The notes under the pieces were generated by a model. The model was not told the origin of the DNA. It made no database searches and saw nothing but the letters and a program-made list of their open reading frames with translations. Position numbers and translations under genes: made by a program. DNA of 34,731 nt from an uncultured Bacteroidales bacterium (GTDB lineage: Bacteria; Bacteroidota; Bacteroidia; Bacteroidales; Paludibacteraceae), in NCBI GenBank assembly GCA_937910305.1, contig CALEPS010000144.1, positions 1 to 34,731 of the forward strand, written 5' to 3'. How positions within the stretch are numbered: the stretch's first letter is position 1; every line of letters begins with the position of its first letter. Shown here piece after piece: positions 21,518 to 30,046 of this stretch.

Positions 21518-22966
21518 ATGGTTATGAGCACAAAGAAAGTCATATTAACCTTGTTTCTCGGGCTGCTGGCGGTGTCGGCGAACGGTCAGATACACCGCGA
21601 ACTGGACAGCCTGGCGGCTGTGATGAAGGAGCTGGAAGTCGAAAGTCGAAAGTCGAAAGTCGAAAGCGATAAGTCGAAAGGGGAAAGCGTCGATTTTGCT
21701 TTGGCGGACGTGTGGCGGCGGTATGCTTTTACGGCAGGCAAGGCGGGGCTGACCGAGGAGGCGCAGACATACGCACTCCAAGCGCAGCAGGTGTTCCTTG
21801 ACCATGGCGAGTACGGCATGGCATCGCTGTGTCTGTACGAACGCTGTATCGCTTATCACTCTATCGGTGACACGGCGCATATGGCGCAGTTGCTGGGCGA
21901 ACTGGAGCAACTGGCAGCGAGGGACACCTCCGCCCTGACGCAGTATAACTACTACGCCATCCGTTTTGCCTATCTCGCGGCGGTGGAGGCGGATGTGGAC
22001 GCTATCACCGAGGCGGGAAGAAACAGTATCGCCGCCGTCGAACGTATTCCTGACTTCCGGAAGTATGCAATCATGCCCGTCTGGCTGTATTACAACCAGG
22101 CACTGATGTACGACCTGCGCTATTCGCCTCCTCTGACCGACAGTATAGACAAATACCTCACCCTCGCTCAGGCAAGCGCCATGACCGAGCCGGCTCTGCT
22201 CAGCCGGCAGGAGGCGATGGTCAGCATAGGTGACGAACGCGCATGGCTCCTCTATTATAACAAGGAGTACGCACGCGCAGAGGCGCAGATGCAGGAGGTG
22301 CTGGGTCTGCTGGACTCCGTGGAGGCGCATGGTTCACACGCTACGGTCATTACCGAACGCGGGGAGGCATACACTTTCTTCGTGGAGCTATATACGGCGC
22401 AAGGCCGTTATGACAGGGCGCTGGAGTACCAGCAGTTGCTGACGGAGAACAACAAAGAGCGGTACAGTCTCGACCGCCAGCGCGTGCTGGACGAGGTGCA
22501 GACACGGTACGAGGTGGAGAAGAAAGAGCTCACGATCGCTCACCAGCGCACCGCTATACTCTTTCTCGTTATTGCCGCAGCACTGGTCCTGATAGCCGTT
22601 CTGGCTGCCCTTATCGCGCTCTCCAACCGCAAGCGGCGGATAGAGGAGGAACTGTATGCCAAGGCGCTGGAGGTCGAGACCATGCGCAATGTGGAACCGC
22701 TGGAGGTGCTCCGAAACCATCTTCTTTCGCAGATCAAACAACCTCTATACCGGGAAGCAATCGGAATGGTGGATATGGATCGTTTCCGCCAGTCGCTCCT
22801 TCCCGCGGAAGGACTCTCTAACATGGACAAACGCTATCTGCTCTGTTTCGCCGCGGGTCTGACGCCGGAGCAGGTGGCTGAGATTTTCCATGTCGAACCG
22901 GCTTCTGTATATACCGTGAGGTACCGAATTAAGAAGAAATTCCCCTCAAAAAACGCATTTTTCTAA
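21518..22966 (+). CDS. Membrane-bound TPR regulator with C-terminal LuxR-like HTH
   Basis: A 482-residue protein with a signal sequence (KKVILTLFLGLLAVSANGQ) and a periplasmic region of helical TPR-like repeats (e.g. AGLTEEAQTYALQAQQVFLDHGEYGMASLCLYERCIAY, AQGRYDRALEYQQLLTENN). A single membrane helix follows (AILFLVIAAALVLIAVLAALIALS, about 346-369), then a coiled coil. The cytoplasmic C-terminal HTH is RYLLCFAAGLTPEQVAEIFHVEPASVYTVRYRIKKKF. This layout is known in Bacteroidales one-component membrane regulators. The frame also opens at a TTG inside the -7 box, so I start at the ATG at 21518 (21524 is also possible). A heptamer tract near residues 40-54 encodes EVESRKSKVESDKSKGES. Its HTH is the parent of the small protein at 23048. 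Confidence 0.8.
   Translation: MVMSTKKVILTLFLGLLAVSANGQIHRELDSLAAVMKELEVESRKSKVESDKSKGESVDFALADVWRRYAFTAGKAGLTEEAQTYALQAQQVFLDHGEYGMASLCLYERCIAYHSIGDTAHMAQLLGELEQLAARDTSALTQYNYYAIRFAYLAAVEADVDAITEAGRNSIAAVERIPDFRKYAIMPVWLYYNQALMYDLRYSPPLTDSIDKYLTLAQASAMTEPALLSRQEAMVSIGDERAWLLYYNKEYARAEAQMQEVLGLLDSVEAHGSHATVITERGEAYTFFVELYTAQGRYDRALEYQQLLTENNKERYSLDRQRVLDEVQTRYEVEKKELTIAHQRTAILFLVIAAALVLIAVLAALIALSNRKRRIEEELYAKALEVETMRNVEPLEVLRNHLLSQIKQPLYREAIGMVDMDRFRQSLLPAEGLSNMDKRYLLCFAAGLTPEQVAEIFHVEPASVYTVRYRIKKKFPSKNAFF
21637..21678 (+). repeat. AGTCGAA heptamer tract inside the regulator gene
   Basis: Four perfect AGTCGAA units, then AGCGATA and AGTCGAA, with two weaker units after. Six units equal 42 bp, so the present copy number keeps the frame. 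Adding or losing one unit would shift it about 40 codons in. Confidence 0.85.
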
Positions 22967-23008
22967 AAAAGTCTATATTTGTCTATATGCCAAAAGCGAA
23001 AAAAGTAG

Positions 23009-23016
23009 TACCTTTG
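23009..23016 (+). promoter_or_regulatory. -7 box of the mini-HTH/adhesin operon
   Basis: TACCTTTG followed by CAGCCG is the standard -7 box and start region. The -33 position has only ATAT (TTTG occurs 27 bases upstream, too far), so this promoter probably needs an activator. It lies 42 bases after the regulator stop with no terminator between. Confidence 0.6.
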
Positions 23017-23047
23017 CAGCCGATTTTGAAGGTCACTTTTTTGCCTC

Positions 23048-23365
23048 ATGCTTAGACAACATGTAAACATAGAAACGCAGATCCAAAATCTGATTGTTCT
23101 GATACAATCTTCTGCACTGTCTTCCGCCCAAAAGGAAGATTTGTCGTGCCGTTTGCGTTTATTGCAGACGAGCCATATCAGCACGCTCTGTGCGCAGTCC
23201 TCCAAGGCGATCACATCTACTAACTTAAGGTACATCCTCTGTTTTCTTATAAACATGGATGTGCCCGACATTGCCTTGCTCTTCCACGTGGACACCGGTT
23301 CGGTGTACAGCGCCCGTTACAGGCTCCGCAAACTCTTCTCGCAAGAGCCTGTAATGCCTTTTTAG
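23048..23365 (+). CDS. Mini-HTH protein, paralogous to the C-terminus of the upstream regulator
   Basis: A 105-residue soluble protein. Its C-terminal 45 residues (TNLRYILCFLINMDVPDIALLFHVDTGSVYSARYRLRKLF) align with the HTH of the neighbouring TPR regulator (DKRYLLCFAAGLTPEQVAEIFHVEPASVYTVRYRIKKKF). The first 55 residues are a helical, Gln- and Ser-rich region and replace the TPR sensor and membrane helix. It has no signal. It ends in TAG 24 bases before the giant surface-protein gene, so both are probably on one mRNA. A role as a regulator or antagonist of the large regulator is inferred from homology and position. Confidence 0.75.
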   Translation: MLRQHVNIETQIQNLIVLIQSSALSSAQKEDLSCRLRLLQTSHISTLCAQSSKAITSTNLRYILCFLINMDVPDIALLFHVDTGSVYSARYRLRKLFSQEPVMPF

Positions 23366-23389
23366 ATACATTTTTTAACACGCAATATT

Positions 23390-25714
23390 ATGAAACGAAT
23401 CTTTTCAATCTTCCTGCCGCTATTCCTAATAGTAGCAGGCGCATGCGCGCAAACGTACTGGGACGGTACGAGTAACAAAACCTTCAGCGGTTCGGGAACC
23501 GAAACCGATCCGTATCTCATCTCCACGCCGGAACAGTTAGCCGGACTTGCCGAACGGACGAATGTCGATAAAGAGGATTTCGCAGGCAAGTATTTCAAAC
23601 TGACGGCGGATATCTATCTCACCAATTTCAACGACCCGGACACAGCCAACTGGAAACAGTGGGAGCCGATTGCTCATACCTTGATGCAGTGGGACGAAGA
23701 TTGGGACTACGGCTATTTCCGCGGTACGTTTGACGGCGACGGGCACACCATCTATAACCTCTATTATGGAAGAGGTATTGGTTTTGCCGAGGACTTCGAT
23801 CCGAATGATTGGGATATAGATGTCACTTCGTATGATTTAACGGTAATCAACAAAGGGCTATTCGGTAACGTAAAAGGCGGTTCGCTGCTGAATATCCGGC
23901 TATCCAATGCCATCATGGGAGGAGCCGGTTCGCAAGCTTTGCTTGTTATCAATACCGATTCTAACAGCGTTGTCCGCAATTGCCATGTGCAGGGACGAAT
24001 GCTGAATGGCGGAGCCGGATTGGTATGTCTAAACAAAGGGCTGATTGAAAATTGCTCGGGAAATCTGAACGTACCTCTCGTAGAGAATAACTACCCGACA
24101 GGTGTTATTCGTGATTGTACGAATCAAGGAGTCATGCGTCCGAGGGGAAGCGGCGGTTTTGTGCAGACCAATCAAGGTTTGATAGAGCGTTGTACGGCGG
24201 ATGTGGATATCTATGCGCTATTCGGACCAACCGGCTCAGTAAAAAACGGGGTTCCTGTGGAAGACTTCTCCAGTGGAGGCGGTTTTGTGTTGTATAATGA
24301 CGGCGGTACGATACGCGAATGTGCTGCGTTTGGAGACCTCTTCAGCGATGGCAGCAGTGTTAACTATATCTGGGAATCGGGCATAGCTGGTTTTGCCTAT
24401 CGCAACTGGGGAGGACGGATTGAATCGTGTTATTGCACGGGAGCACTCCGTGATTTTAGCGAATCCACAGGTATAGGCGGTAATCCTACTTTCGCACATT
24501 TCTGCTATGACAATGGGTATGATGCCCTACATATTAATGACGATATAGCGCGAGGCGATATTATCAACTGCTATTCCACCTCCACGATTTATCACCACGA
24601 CCCCGAGTACTACAAGAATAATATCCACGCTTTCGTGGCTACCTCTCACGGCTATGGTGGTTTTTATGCGCATTTGGTGGAACCCTCTCAGCAGATAGGT
24701 TATTTCAACCAAGACGGTCTGCCTGCTATCACCGGAAAATCAGAAGCCGCATGGAATGGTATCGGCAAACCGCTTGCGCAGATGCAGACACAGGCGTTTG
24801 TGGACACCCTCAATATGTTGGCTTCTTTCATGGGCTTGAGCCAATGGGAGTTGCGCGACGGTCTGCCGCGCCCGACGGGAGTCTATCAGACGAATTCATC
24901 AGCGATGTTTGGCGGAGGTGACGGCACCAAAGCCAATCCGTATATCATTGCTACCAAAGCGCATTTGGAGAATCTGCGGTGGCTCGTGGATCAAGGAATG
25001 ACTTTCAAGGGTAAGTATTTCCTCCAGACGGCGGATATAGTGCTCAATGTACCGTTCGAGCAGTGGGAAGAAGAAATGCCCACCCAATGGAGACCGATTG
25101 GCTCTCCGCGCAGCAATCCGTGGTATGCATCTACTAATCTTACCGAGTTTAACGGCGTATATGACGGAGGTTTCCACGAGGTGAAGAATATGTATATCAA
25201 CAATCTGCTGGATAAACAAGGTCTCTTCGGACGTATCGCCAGAGGGGCGCAGTTGCGCAACTTGGGTGTGACGGATGCGTATATTCGTTCTGCCAACCAT
25301 GGTGTCTTAGTAGGCGAGATTTATGATAAGCCGATAGTGGTACAATGCTGGACCTCGGGCAATATAGCTACGCAGGGTCAATATGCAGGCAATCAGGGCG
25401 GTCTGATTGGCAATATGGCAGGCGGCAGTTATGTCCTCAACTGCGGTACATCTGTCCAAATGATTAATAGAGGGGATGCGGGATTAGCTATTTACCATAC
25501 CGCTGTTTATGGCGGTTTCAATGTATGGGCACAAGATACATTGGTGAATTTTTTATATACCGGTAATGGTTACGGTTATAGTTCTTTCCAGCACCGTGAG
25601 AATTTCTTTGCGGACAAAGAGAAAGCCCAGATAGAGTATTTGGGTGATGGAACGGAATATGGCGATCCGAACTGTACCTTGGATTCCACCCGATGGATGC
25701 AGTCGAAAGACTAG
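23390..25714 (+). CDS. 5' part of a giant GLUG-repeat surface protein, ended by an in-frame TAG
   Basis: 774 residues with a signal peptide (MKRIFSIFLPLFLIVAGACAQ). Two units begin GSGTETDPYLISTPEQLAGLAE and GDGTKANPYIIATKAHLENLRWL, the usual opening of GLUG-type right-handed beta-helix modules in Bacteroidota adhesins. They carry FRGTFDGDGHTIYNLY, FNGVYDGGFHEVKNMY, and repeated GGFV/GLIENC/GLIERC and GGLIGNM turns. The product would end at TRWMQSKD. The same frame stays open for another 1399 codons beyond the TAG and completes an InlB-type module, so this is best read as the first third of one gene. Cell-surface or secreted location is expected. Confidence 0.8.
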   Translation: MKRIFSIFLPLFLIVAGACAQTYWDGTSNKTFSGSGTETDPYLISTPEQLAGLAERTNVDKEDFAGKYFKLTADIYLTNFNDPDTANWKQWEPIAHTLMQWDEDWDYGYFRGTFDGDGHTIYNLYYGRGIGFAEDFDPNDWDIDVTSYDLTVINKGLFGNVKGGSLLNIRLSNAIMGGAGSQALLVINTDSNSVVRNCHVQGRMLNGGAGLVCLNKGLIENCSGNLNVPLVENNYPTGVIRDCTNQGVMRPRGSGGFVQTNQGLIERCTADVDIYALFGPTGSVKNGVPVEDFSSGGGFVLYNDGGTIRECAAFGDLFSDGSSVNYIWESGIAGFAYRNWGGRIESCYCTGALRDFSESTGIGGNPTFAHFCYDNGYDALHINDDIARGDIINCYSTSTIYHHDPEYYKNNIHAFVATSHGYGGFYAHLVEPSQQIGYFNQDGLPAITGKSEAAWNGIGKPLAQMQTQAFVDTLNMLASFMGLSQWELRDGLPRPTGVYQTNSSAMFGGGDGTKANPYIIATKAHLENLRWLVDQGMTFKGKYFLQTADIVLNVPFEQWEEEMPTQWRPIGSPRSNPWYASTNLTEFNGVYDGGFHEVKNMYINNLLDKQGLFGRIARGAQLRNLGVTDAYIRSANHGVLVGEIYDKPIVVQCWTSGNIATQGQYAGNQGGLIGNMAGGSYVLNCGTSVQMINRGDAGLAIYHTAVYGGFNVWAQDTLVNFLYTGNGYGYSSFQHRENFFADKEKAQIEYLGDGTEYGDPNCTLDSTRWMQSKD
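25712..25714 (+). other. Single in-frame amber codon inside the adhesin
   Basis: The context is AAA GAC TAG GTA AAT. A one-base change from CAG, AAG, GAG, TGG or TAC/TAT would restore the frame. No stem-loop that would suggest programmed recoding is obvious just downstream. Confidence 0.8.
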
Positions 25715-25885
25715 GTAAATATCTACAATTATTCCGTAGCTCGTTGGAACGAGCGGCACGCAGGCAATGATACACTGCAACTCCATTACTGGGAATGGCG
25801 CGAGGGCGACTATCCGCGTGTATCGCCGGACGCCTCTTTCCGTCCGTCGGTAGCCATTACGTTTAACAGCAACGGCGGCACGCAT

Positions 25886-28800
25886 GTGACGACGAAATAT
25901 ATCTATCCCGACAGCGAAGTGCTGCCTCCGCAGCGTCCGTTGCGAGACGGTTACCTCTTCGCCGGCTGGTATAAAGACCCCGGATTGACGCAGTTCTTCG
26001 ATTGGAAGAGTGAGCGTCCCACAAGCAGCATGACCCTGTATGCCCGCTGGCATGAAGACAAGCGGTTTGAAATTGATGTTACTCCTTTCGAAAACGAGTT
26101 CACCAAGACATACCATATCAAGACGGCAGCGCAGCTAAGAGGTTTTGCTGCCATGCAAAACGGTCTCTATAGTTGGGAGGACAGCGTACCTTGCTACGAC
26201 ACAGAGGGATCTTATGCTTCCTCTAATCTTACCCAGACCCAAGCGCCGATGTCGTTCAAAGGCAAGAAAGTAGTGCTGGACAACGATATTCTGCTATGCG
26301 ACACCACCGATTGGCAGTATTGGGGACGCGGTGCGTTCGGTGTGCCGTGGATACCTATAGGCTGGTATTATGGTGTGTACGGAGAAGGCGATCACGCTTT
26401 CCACGGCACTTTCGATGGACAAGGGCACACGATTTATGGTATGTACATGGAGAAAAACGGTACACCCGGATGGGATAACAATGTGGGCTTGTTTACCGCA
26501 GTAAGTGATTCGGCAGTTATTCGCAATGTGGGTATCGCGGCATCTGTCATCGACGGACAAGACTACAACACCCGAGGACAATACAAAGATGCTACGAAGT
26601 ATTGGAGTCGTTGCGGTTACAGTGATCAAGGTTGGAATTATGTCGGCATGCTAATCGGTGCTACGGTTGAATCTGCCATCGAACAATGCTACGCAGAAGG
26701 AAATATCTATTGTACTGACGCCAAAGCCTTCATCGGTAATATAGATAACTACTGGGCATTGCATAACGACACCGTCTCTAACTGTTATAGCCGTGTCAAT
26801 GTCTATGACCGATACGGAGAACCGGAAGGTGCGTTCATGTCCAGCGACTGGTCTTCGACCATCATTAATTGCTATTCCGCCGGAGTGACTAAGGCGGGTA
26901 TTTGTGGCTGTGCAAGTTCGGGTTACGGAACCATCACCCATAACAACACGTACTACAATAAGGAGTTGGCGCATTCTAAACTCTCATGCGACAATTCCAA
27001 AGGCTGCACTACCAACGAGATGCACGCCAAAGCGACTTACCAAAACTGGGATTTTGAGAATATCTGGGGACGCAATGATGCTATTAACGACGGCTATCCG
27101 TACTTGCGTGTGTTCTACAGCAATCCGCCTCAAGACAGTCCGGATCCGGTTATTGTAACCGGTGTTACGCTCAATACTACCGACACAACGCTCATCACCG
27201 GACAGACCTTGCAGATGTTGGCAACTGTGCTGCCGGCAGAAGCGGAGAACAAGAAAGTAACTTGGACTTCGTCCTTATGGGGAATCGGTAGCAACAATGA
27301 GTTCGCCACCAATTGGTTTGAGATGGATGAGAATGGTTTCATCACTACGCACGTAGATCCGTATAATTATTACAATGGTCGTTCCGGCAAGATCCGCGTC
27401 ATCGCGACTACCGAAGAAGGTGAATATACCGCTGAGTGTATGCTCACTATCGCGCAGCCGAAACTCAACATGGTATGTGTAGCGAGCAGACGCACAGGAG
27501 ATACCGAATGGAAAATGTTTTATAATCAGTATGTCTCCACTTCCATAGAGACTGAAAACTTTGAGTATTTGGTACTCGCCTATGCTGATCCAGATGATGC
27601 ACGAGTTGGTCTAACGTGGTCTGTAGATAATACCGACGTGCTGGAGATAACAGAATTAAGTGACACATTATATGACATATGGGGAGCATATAGCACCACT
27701 AAATATCATTGCTCGCGTGCCATTGTGCGGGCTAAGCAATCCTCTGAAAATTGGCTGTCGGTTCATGCCTCATTGGCAAGTGGAATTACCACCGCTTTGT
27801 CGGCACATCCGCAGTTGAATGAACTAACACATATTTCCATTTGTCAACCCAATTATTCCGCTCCTAATACGGAGATGTCAGTGGGAGAGACGCAGCAACT
27901 AATCGCAGATTATTATGCGTATGTGAGCTATGCACCGATTCTTCAATGGTCATCGTCTGACCCCAATGTATTGACAGTGAACGAAAACGGTCTCGTTACG
28001 GCAGTAGGTATAGGAACGGCAACCATTACGGTAACGGCGGTCGGCACCAATGTCTCTGCTACAACTGCAACTATCACCGTTTCAGCAATAGAAGCACAAA
28101 GCGTTACTATCAACGAAGGCGGATACTGGGATACATTTGAACTATACGAAGGCGAGACGAAGCAACTGACCGCCACTATCCAGCCGGAGAACACAACGGA
28201 CAAGACGGTTACATGGTCGTCCAATAACACAGCGGTAGCAACAGTGGACCAGAACGGTTTGGTAACCGCCGTAGGCGTAGGTACCGCGCAGATAAGCGCA
28301 ACGACCTCCAATGGAATAAGCACGTACACCAATGTGCGTGTGAAGGCAATCGAACCCACTAGTATCACGATTAACGAGAACACAGGCGAGATAATACCGC
28401 TGTATGTGGGTGACACGTACCAGCTGAGTGCAACGGTTCTACCCGAGAATGCAGGCAACAAAACCGTAAGATGGAGTTCCGAGGATAATAATATTGCGCG
28501 CGTTAGTTCATCAGGTCTTGTGAAGGCAATGGGCGCAGGATTTGTAAATATTATTGCCCGCACAAACAACGGATTGGAGGATTACGTTACCTTTGAAGTC
28601 GTCGAACAGGTCACACCGCCGGAGCCGACGTACTACACCATCCGTTTCCTTAATTGGGACGGCACGGAGTTGCAGAACAGCCAAGTGAAAGAGGGCGAGA
28701 TACCGAGCTATGGCGGTGCTACGCCTGTACGTCCGGAGGACGAGAACTACACGTATTCGTTCAGCGGTTGGAGTCCGGCTGTCGTGGCTGCTACGGCTAA

Positions 28801-29914
28801 TGCGGACTATACGGCGCAGTACACGGCTACGGAGAAAACAATCACTCCGCCGGAGCCGACATACTATACCGTCACCTTCATGGATTGGAATGGCATAGTG
28901 CTGCAGTCTTCACAAGTACCGGAAGGCGAAATGCCGGTTTATAATGGCACTACGCCGACGAAACCGGAAGATGAAAACTTCACCTACGAGTTCAGCGGAT
29001 GGTTGCCGACCATCGTTGCGGCAACGGCAAACGTTACCTATATTGCGCAGTACACGGCTATCAAGAAAGCGGTATATTACACCGTTACCTTCATGGATTG
29101 GGATGGTACAGAACTGTTAGTGGAGCAAGTGGAAGAAGGGCACGACGCACACGGACCGGAGACCAACCCGACGCGTGAGGGATGGATCTTCACCGGCTGG
29201 TCCAAGCCTATTACGAACGTGACCTCCAACCTCATCGTTATTGCGCAGTATGAACTTGCACCGCAGCCCGTTTATTACACCATCCGTTTCTTGAATTGGG
29301 ACGGCGCAGAGTTGCAGAACAGCCAAGTACTTGAGGGTGAAACGCCTGTTTACAGCGGCGCTACGCCTGTTCGCCCCGAGGATGAGAACTACACCTACGC
29401 CTTCGCCGGCTGGACACCGACTATCGTGGCCGCTACGGCTAATGCCGATTACACCGCGCAATTCACCGCCACGGAGAAACCGAAGGACAATATTCCGCAA
29501 AATTTAGAGATTGTCTATAATAATCCTACCGCTGCAGGAGCCTCGTTGTTCTTCCGCTGGTCGGCATTGAGCGGAGCGAATATGTACGAGTTGGTCGTAA
29601 CAGAAGGAGAAGAGTATATCCTGAATGTAAACACGGGAGGCGACTCATTCTACCGGGCTGAATTCACAGCGACCAATCTCTCTGTCGGCACACACTTTCT
29701 AAACTGGGGTGTCCGGGCTATCAGCGCAGACTGGATACCGATGGGCGGCTATGCAGAAGGACCTGCGTTCACCGTCACCATTCCGAATACGGAAGGTATC
29801 GAAGATGTATTGCCGGATGAGTCCTCTGCCCCACATAAGATTCTCATAGACGGTCAGATCTTAATACTCCGCGGAGACAAGATTTATACCCTCACCGGTC
29901 AGGAAGCACGTTGA
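25886..29914 (+). CDS. 3' part of the giant surface protein: InlB, GLUG, Big_2 and InlB repeats
   Basis: Automatic callers would start this 1342-residue frame at GTG 25886, but that codon lies inside an InlB repeat (FNSNGGTHVTTKYIYP), so it is not a natural start. Modules by position: rest of an InlB repeat (to about 26050); GLUG-type beta-helix (about 26080-27120, e.g. FHGTFDGQGHTIYGMYM); Big_2-like domains near 27154-27450, 27851-28088, 28088-28350 and 28350-28610 (VTWSSNNTAVATVDQNGLVTAVGVGTA is typical); four InlB-like repeats 28631-29481 (FLNWDGTELQ, FSGWSPAVVAATANADYTAQY); an Fn3-like domain (about 29500-29790); and a tail ending KILIDGQILILRGDKIYTLTG. That short tail is common in Bacteroidales surface proteins and may be a secretion signal. 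Confidence 0.8.
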   Translation: MTTKYIYPDSEVLPPQRPLRDGYLFAGWYKDPGLTQFFDWKSERPTSSMTLYARWHEDKRFEIDVTPFENEFTKTYHIKTAAQLRGFAAMQNGLYSWEDSVPCYDTEGSYASSNLTQTQAPMSFKGKKVVLDNDILLCDTTDWQYWGRGAFGVPWIPIGWYYGVYGEGDHAFHGTFDGQGHTIYGMYMEKNGTPGWDNNVGLFTAVSDSAVIRNVGIAASVIDGQDYNTRGQYKDATKYWSRCGYSDQGWNYVGMLIGATVESAIEQCYAEGNIYCTDAKAFIGNIDNYWALHNDTVSNCYSRVNVYDRYGEPEGAFMSSDWSSTIINCYSAGVTKAGICGCASSGYGTITHNNTYYNKELAHSKLSCDNSKGCTTNEMHAKATYQNWDFENIWGRNDAINDGYPYLRVFYSNPPQDSPDPVIVTGVTLNTTDTTLITGQTLQMLATVLPAEAENKKVTWTSSLWGIGSNNEFATNWFEMDENGFITTHVDPYNYYNGRSGKIRVIATTEEGEYTAECMLTIAQPKLNMVCVASRRTGDTEWKMFYNQYVSTSIETENFEYLVLAYADPDDARVGLTWSVDNTDVLEITELSDTLYDIWGAYSTTKYHCSRAIVRAKQSSENWLSVHASLASGITTALSAHPQLNELTHISICQPNYSAPNTEMSVGETQQLIADYYAYVSYAPILQWSSSDPNVLTVNENGLVTAVGIGTATITVTAVGTNVSATTATITVSAIEAQSVTINEGGYWDTFELYEGETKQLTATIQPENTTDKTVTWSSNNTAVATVDQNGLVTAVGVGTAQISATTSNGISTYTNVRVKAIEPTSITINENTGEIIPLYVGDTYQLSATVLPENAGNKTVRWSSEDNNIARVSSSGLVKAMGAGFVNIIARTNNGLEDYVTFEVVEQVTPPEPTYYTIRFLNWDGTELQNSQVKEGEIPSYGGATPVRPEDENYTYSFSGWSPAVVAATANADYTAQYTATEKTITPPEPTYYTVTFMDWNGIVLQSSQVPEGEMPVYNGTTPTKPEDENFTYEFSGWLPTIVAATANVTYIAQYTAIKKAVYYTVTFMDWDGTELLVEQVEEGHDAHGPETNPTREGWIFTGWSKPITNVTSNLIVIAQYELAPQPVYYTIRFLNWDGAELQNSQVLEGETPVYSGATPVRPEDENYTYAFAGWTPTIVAATANADYTAQFTATEKPKDNIPQNLEIVYNNPTAAGASLFFRWSALSGANMYELVVTEGEEYILNVNTGGDSFYRAEFTATNLSVGTHFLNWGVRAISADWIPMGGYAEGPAFTVTIPNTEGIEDVLPDESSAPHKILIDGQILILRGDKIYTLTGQEAR
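28631..29481 (+). repeat. Four InlB-like (Listeria-Bacteroides) repeats in the adhesin
   Basis: Units begin near 28631, 28858, 29071 and 29271. The first and fourth are almost identical in protein (FLNWDGTELQNSQV, RPEDENYTY, ATANADYTAQ) and close in DNA. The third is diverged and shorter. Long similar stretches can recombine and change the repeat number. Confidence 0.8.
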
Positions 29915-29934
29915 GAATTGGAAATTGGAAATTG
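29914..29934. repeat. AATTGGA heptamer tract after the adhesin
   Basis: GAATTGGAAATTGGAAATTG makes three heptamers directly after the adhesin stop codon and before the terminator. Confidence 0.65.
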
Positions 29935-29935
29935 C

Positions 29936-29964
29936 AAAAATCGTCCTTCGGGGCGATTTTTTTT
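29936..29964 (+). terminator. Intrinsic terminator of the adhesin gene
   Basis: AAAAATCGTCC (29936-29946) pairs with GGGCGATTTTT (29951-29961, one G-U pair) around a TTCG tetraloop, followed by more T residues. Confidence 0.85.
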
Positions 29965-30010
29965 GCATATTTGTCAAAAAGCACTATAGATTTTGTTTGT
30001 GGCAGATGGA

Positions 30011-30042
30011 ATTTATCATGCCATAAAAAAGTTGTATCTTTG
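30011..30042 (+). promoter_or_regulatory. Promoter of a candidate non-coding RNA
   Basis: A TATCTTTG -7 box (30035-30042) preceded by AAAAAAGTTG. The -33 position has ATTT instead of TTTG. No coding start follows for over 500 bases. Confidence 0.55.
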
Positions 30043-30046
30043 CACC

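Larger units (their letters stand above)
23390..29914 (+). pseudogene. Whole giant adhesin gene (2174 codons) with one amber interruption
   Basis: Joining the two open segments across TAG (25712-25714) gives one frame with no other stop. The 57 codons after the TAG read VNIYNYSVARWNERHAGNDTL, then YWEWREGDYPRVSPDASFRP and VAITFNSNGGTHVTTKYIYP, complete protein-like sequence. Domain order is signal, GLUG beta-helix units, InlB-like repeat, further GLUG units, about four Big_2 domains, four InlB-like repeats, an Fn3-like domain and a short C-terminal tail. Amber is an ordinary stop in this genome (rpoZ, the aminotransferase and mini-HTH genes end in it). A nonsense mutation, a sequencing or assembly error, or readthrough are the options. 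Confidence 0.75.

Noticed and set aside
25712..25714. Reassignment of TAG to an amino acid in this genome
   Set aside because: rpoZ, the DegT aminotransferase and the mini-HTH gene end in TAG at the expected family length, and no other gene contains an internal TAG.
25886..29914. Independent gene starting at 25886
   Set aside because: The start would be a GTG within an InlB repeat, with no signal peptide or promoter. The upstream frame is open back to the TAG.
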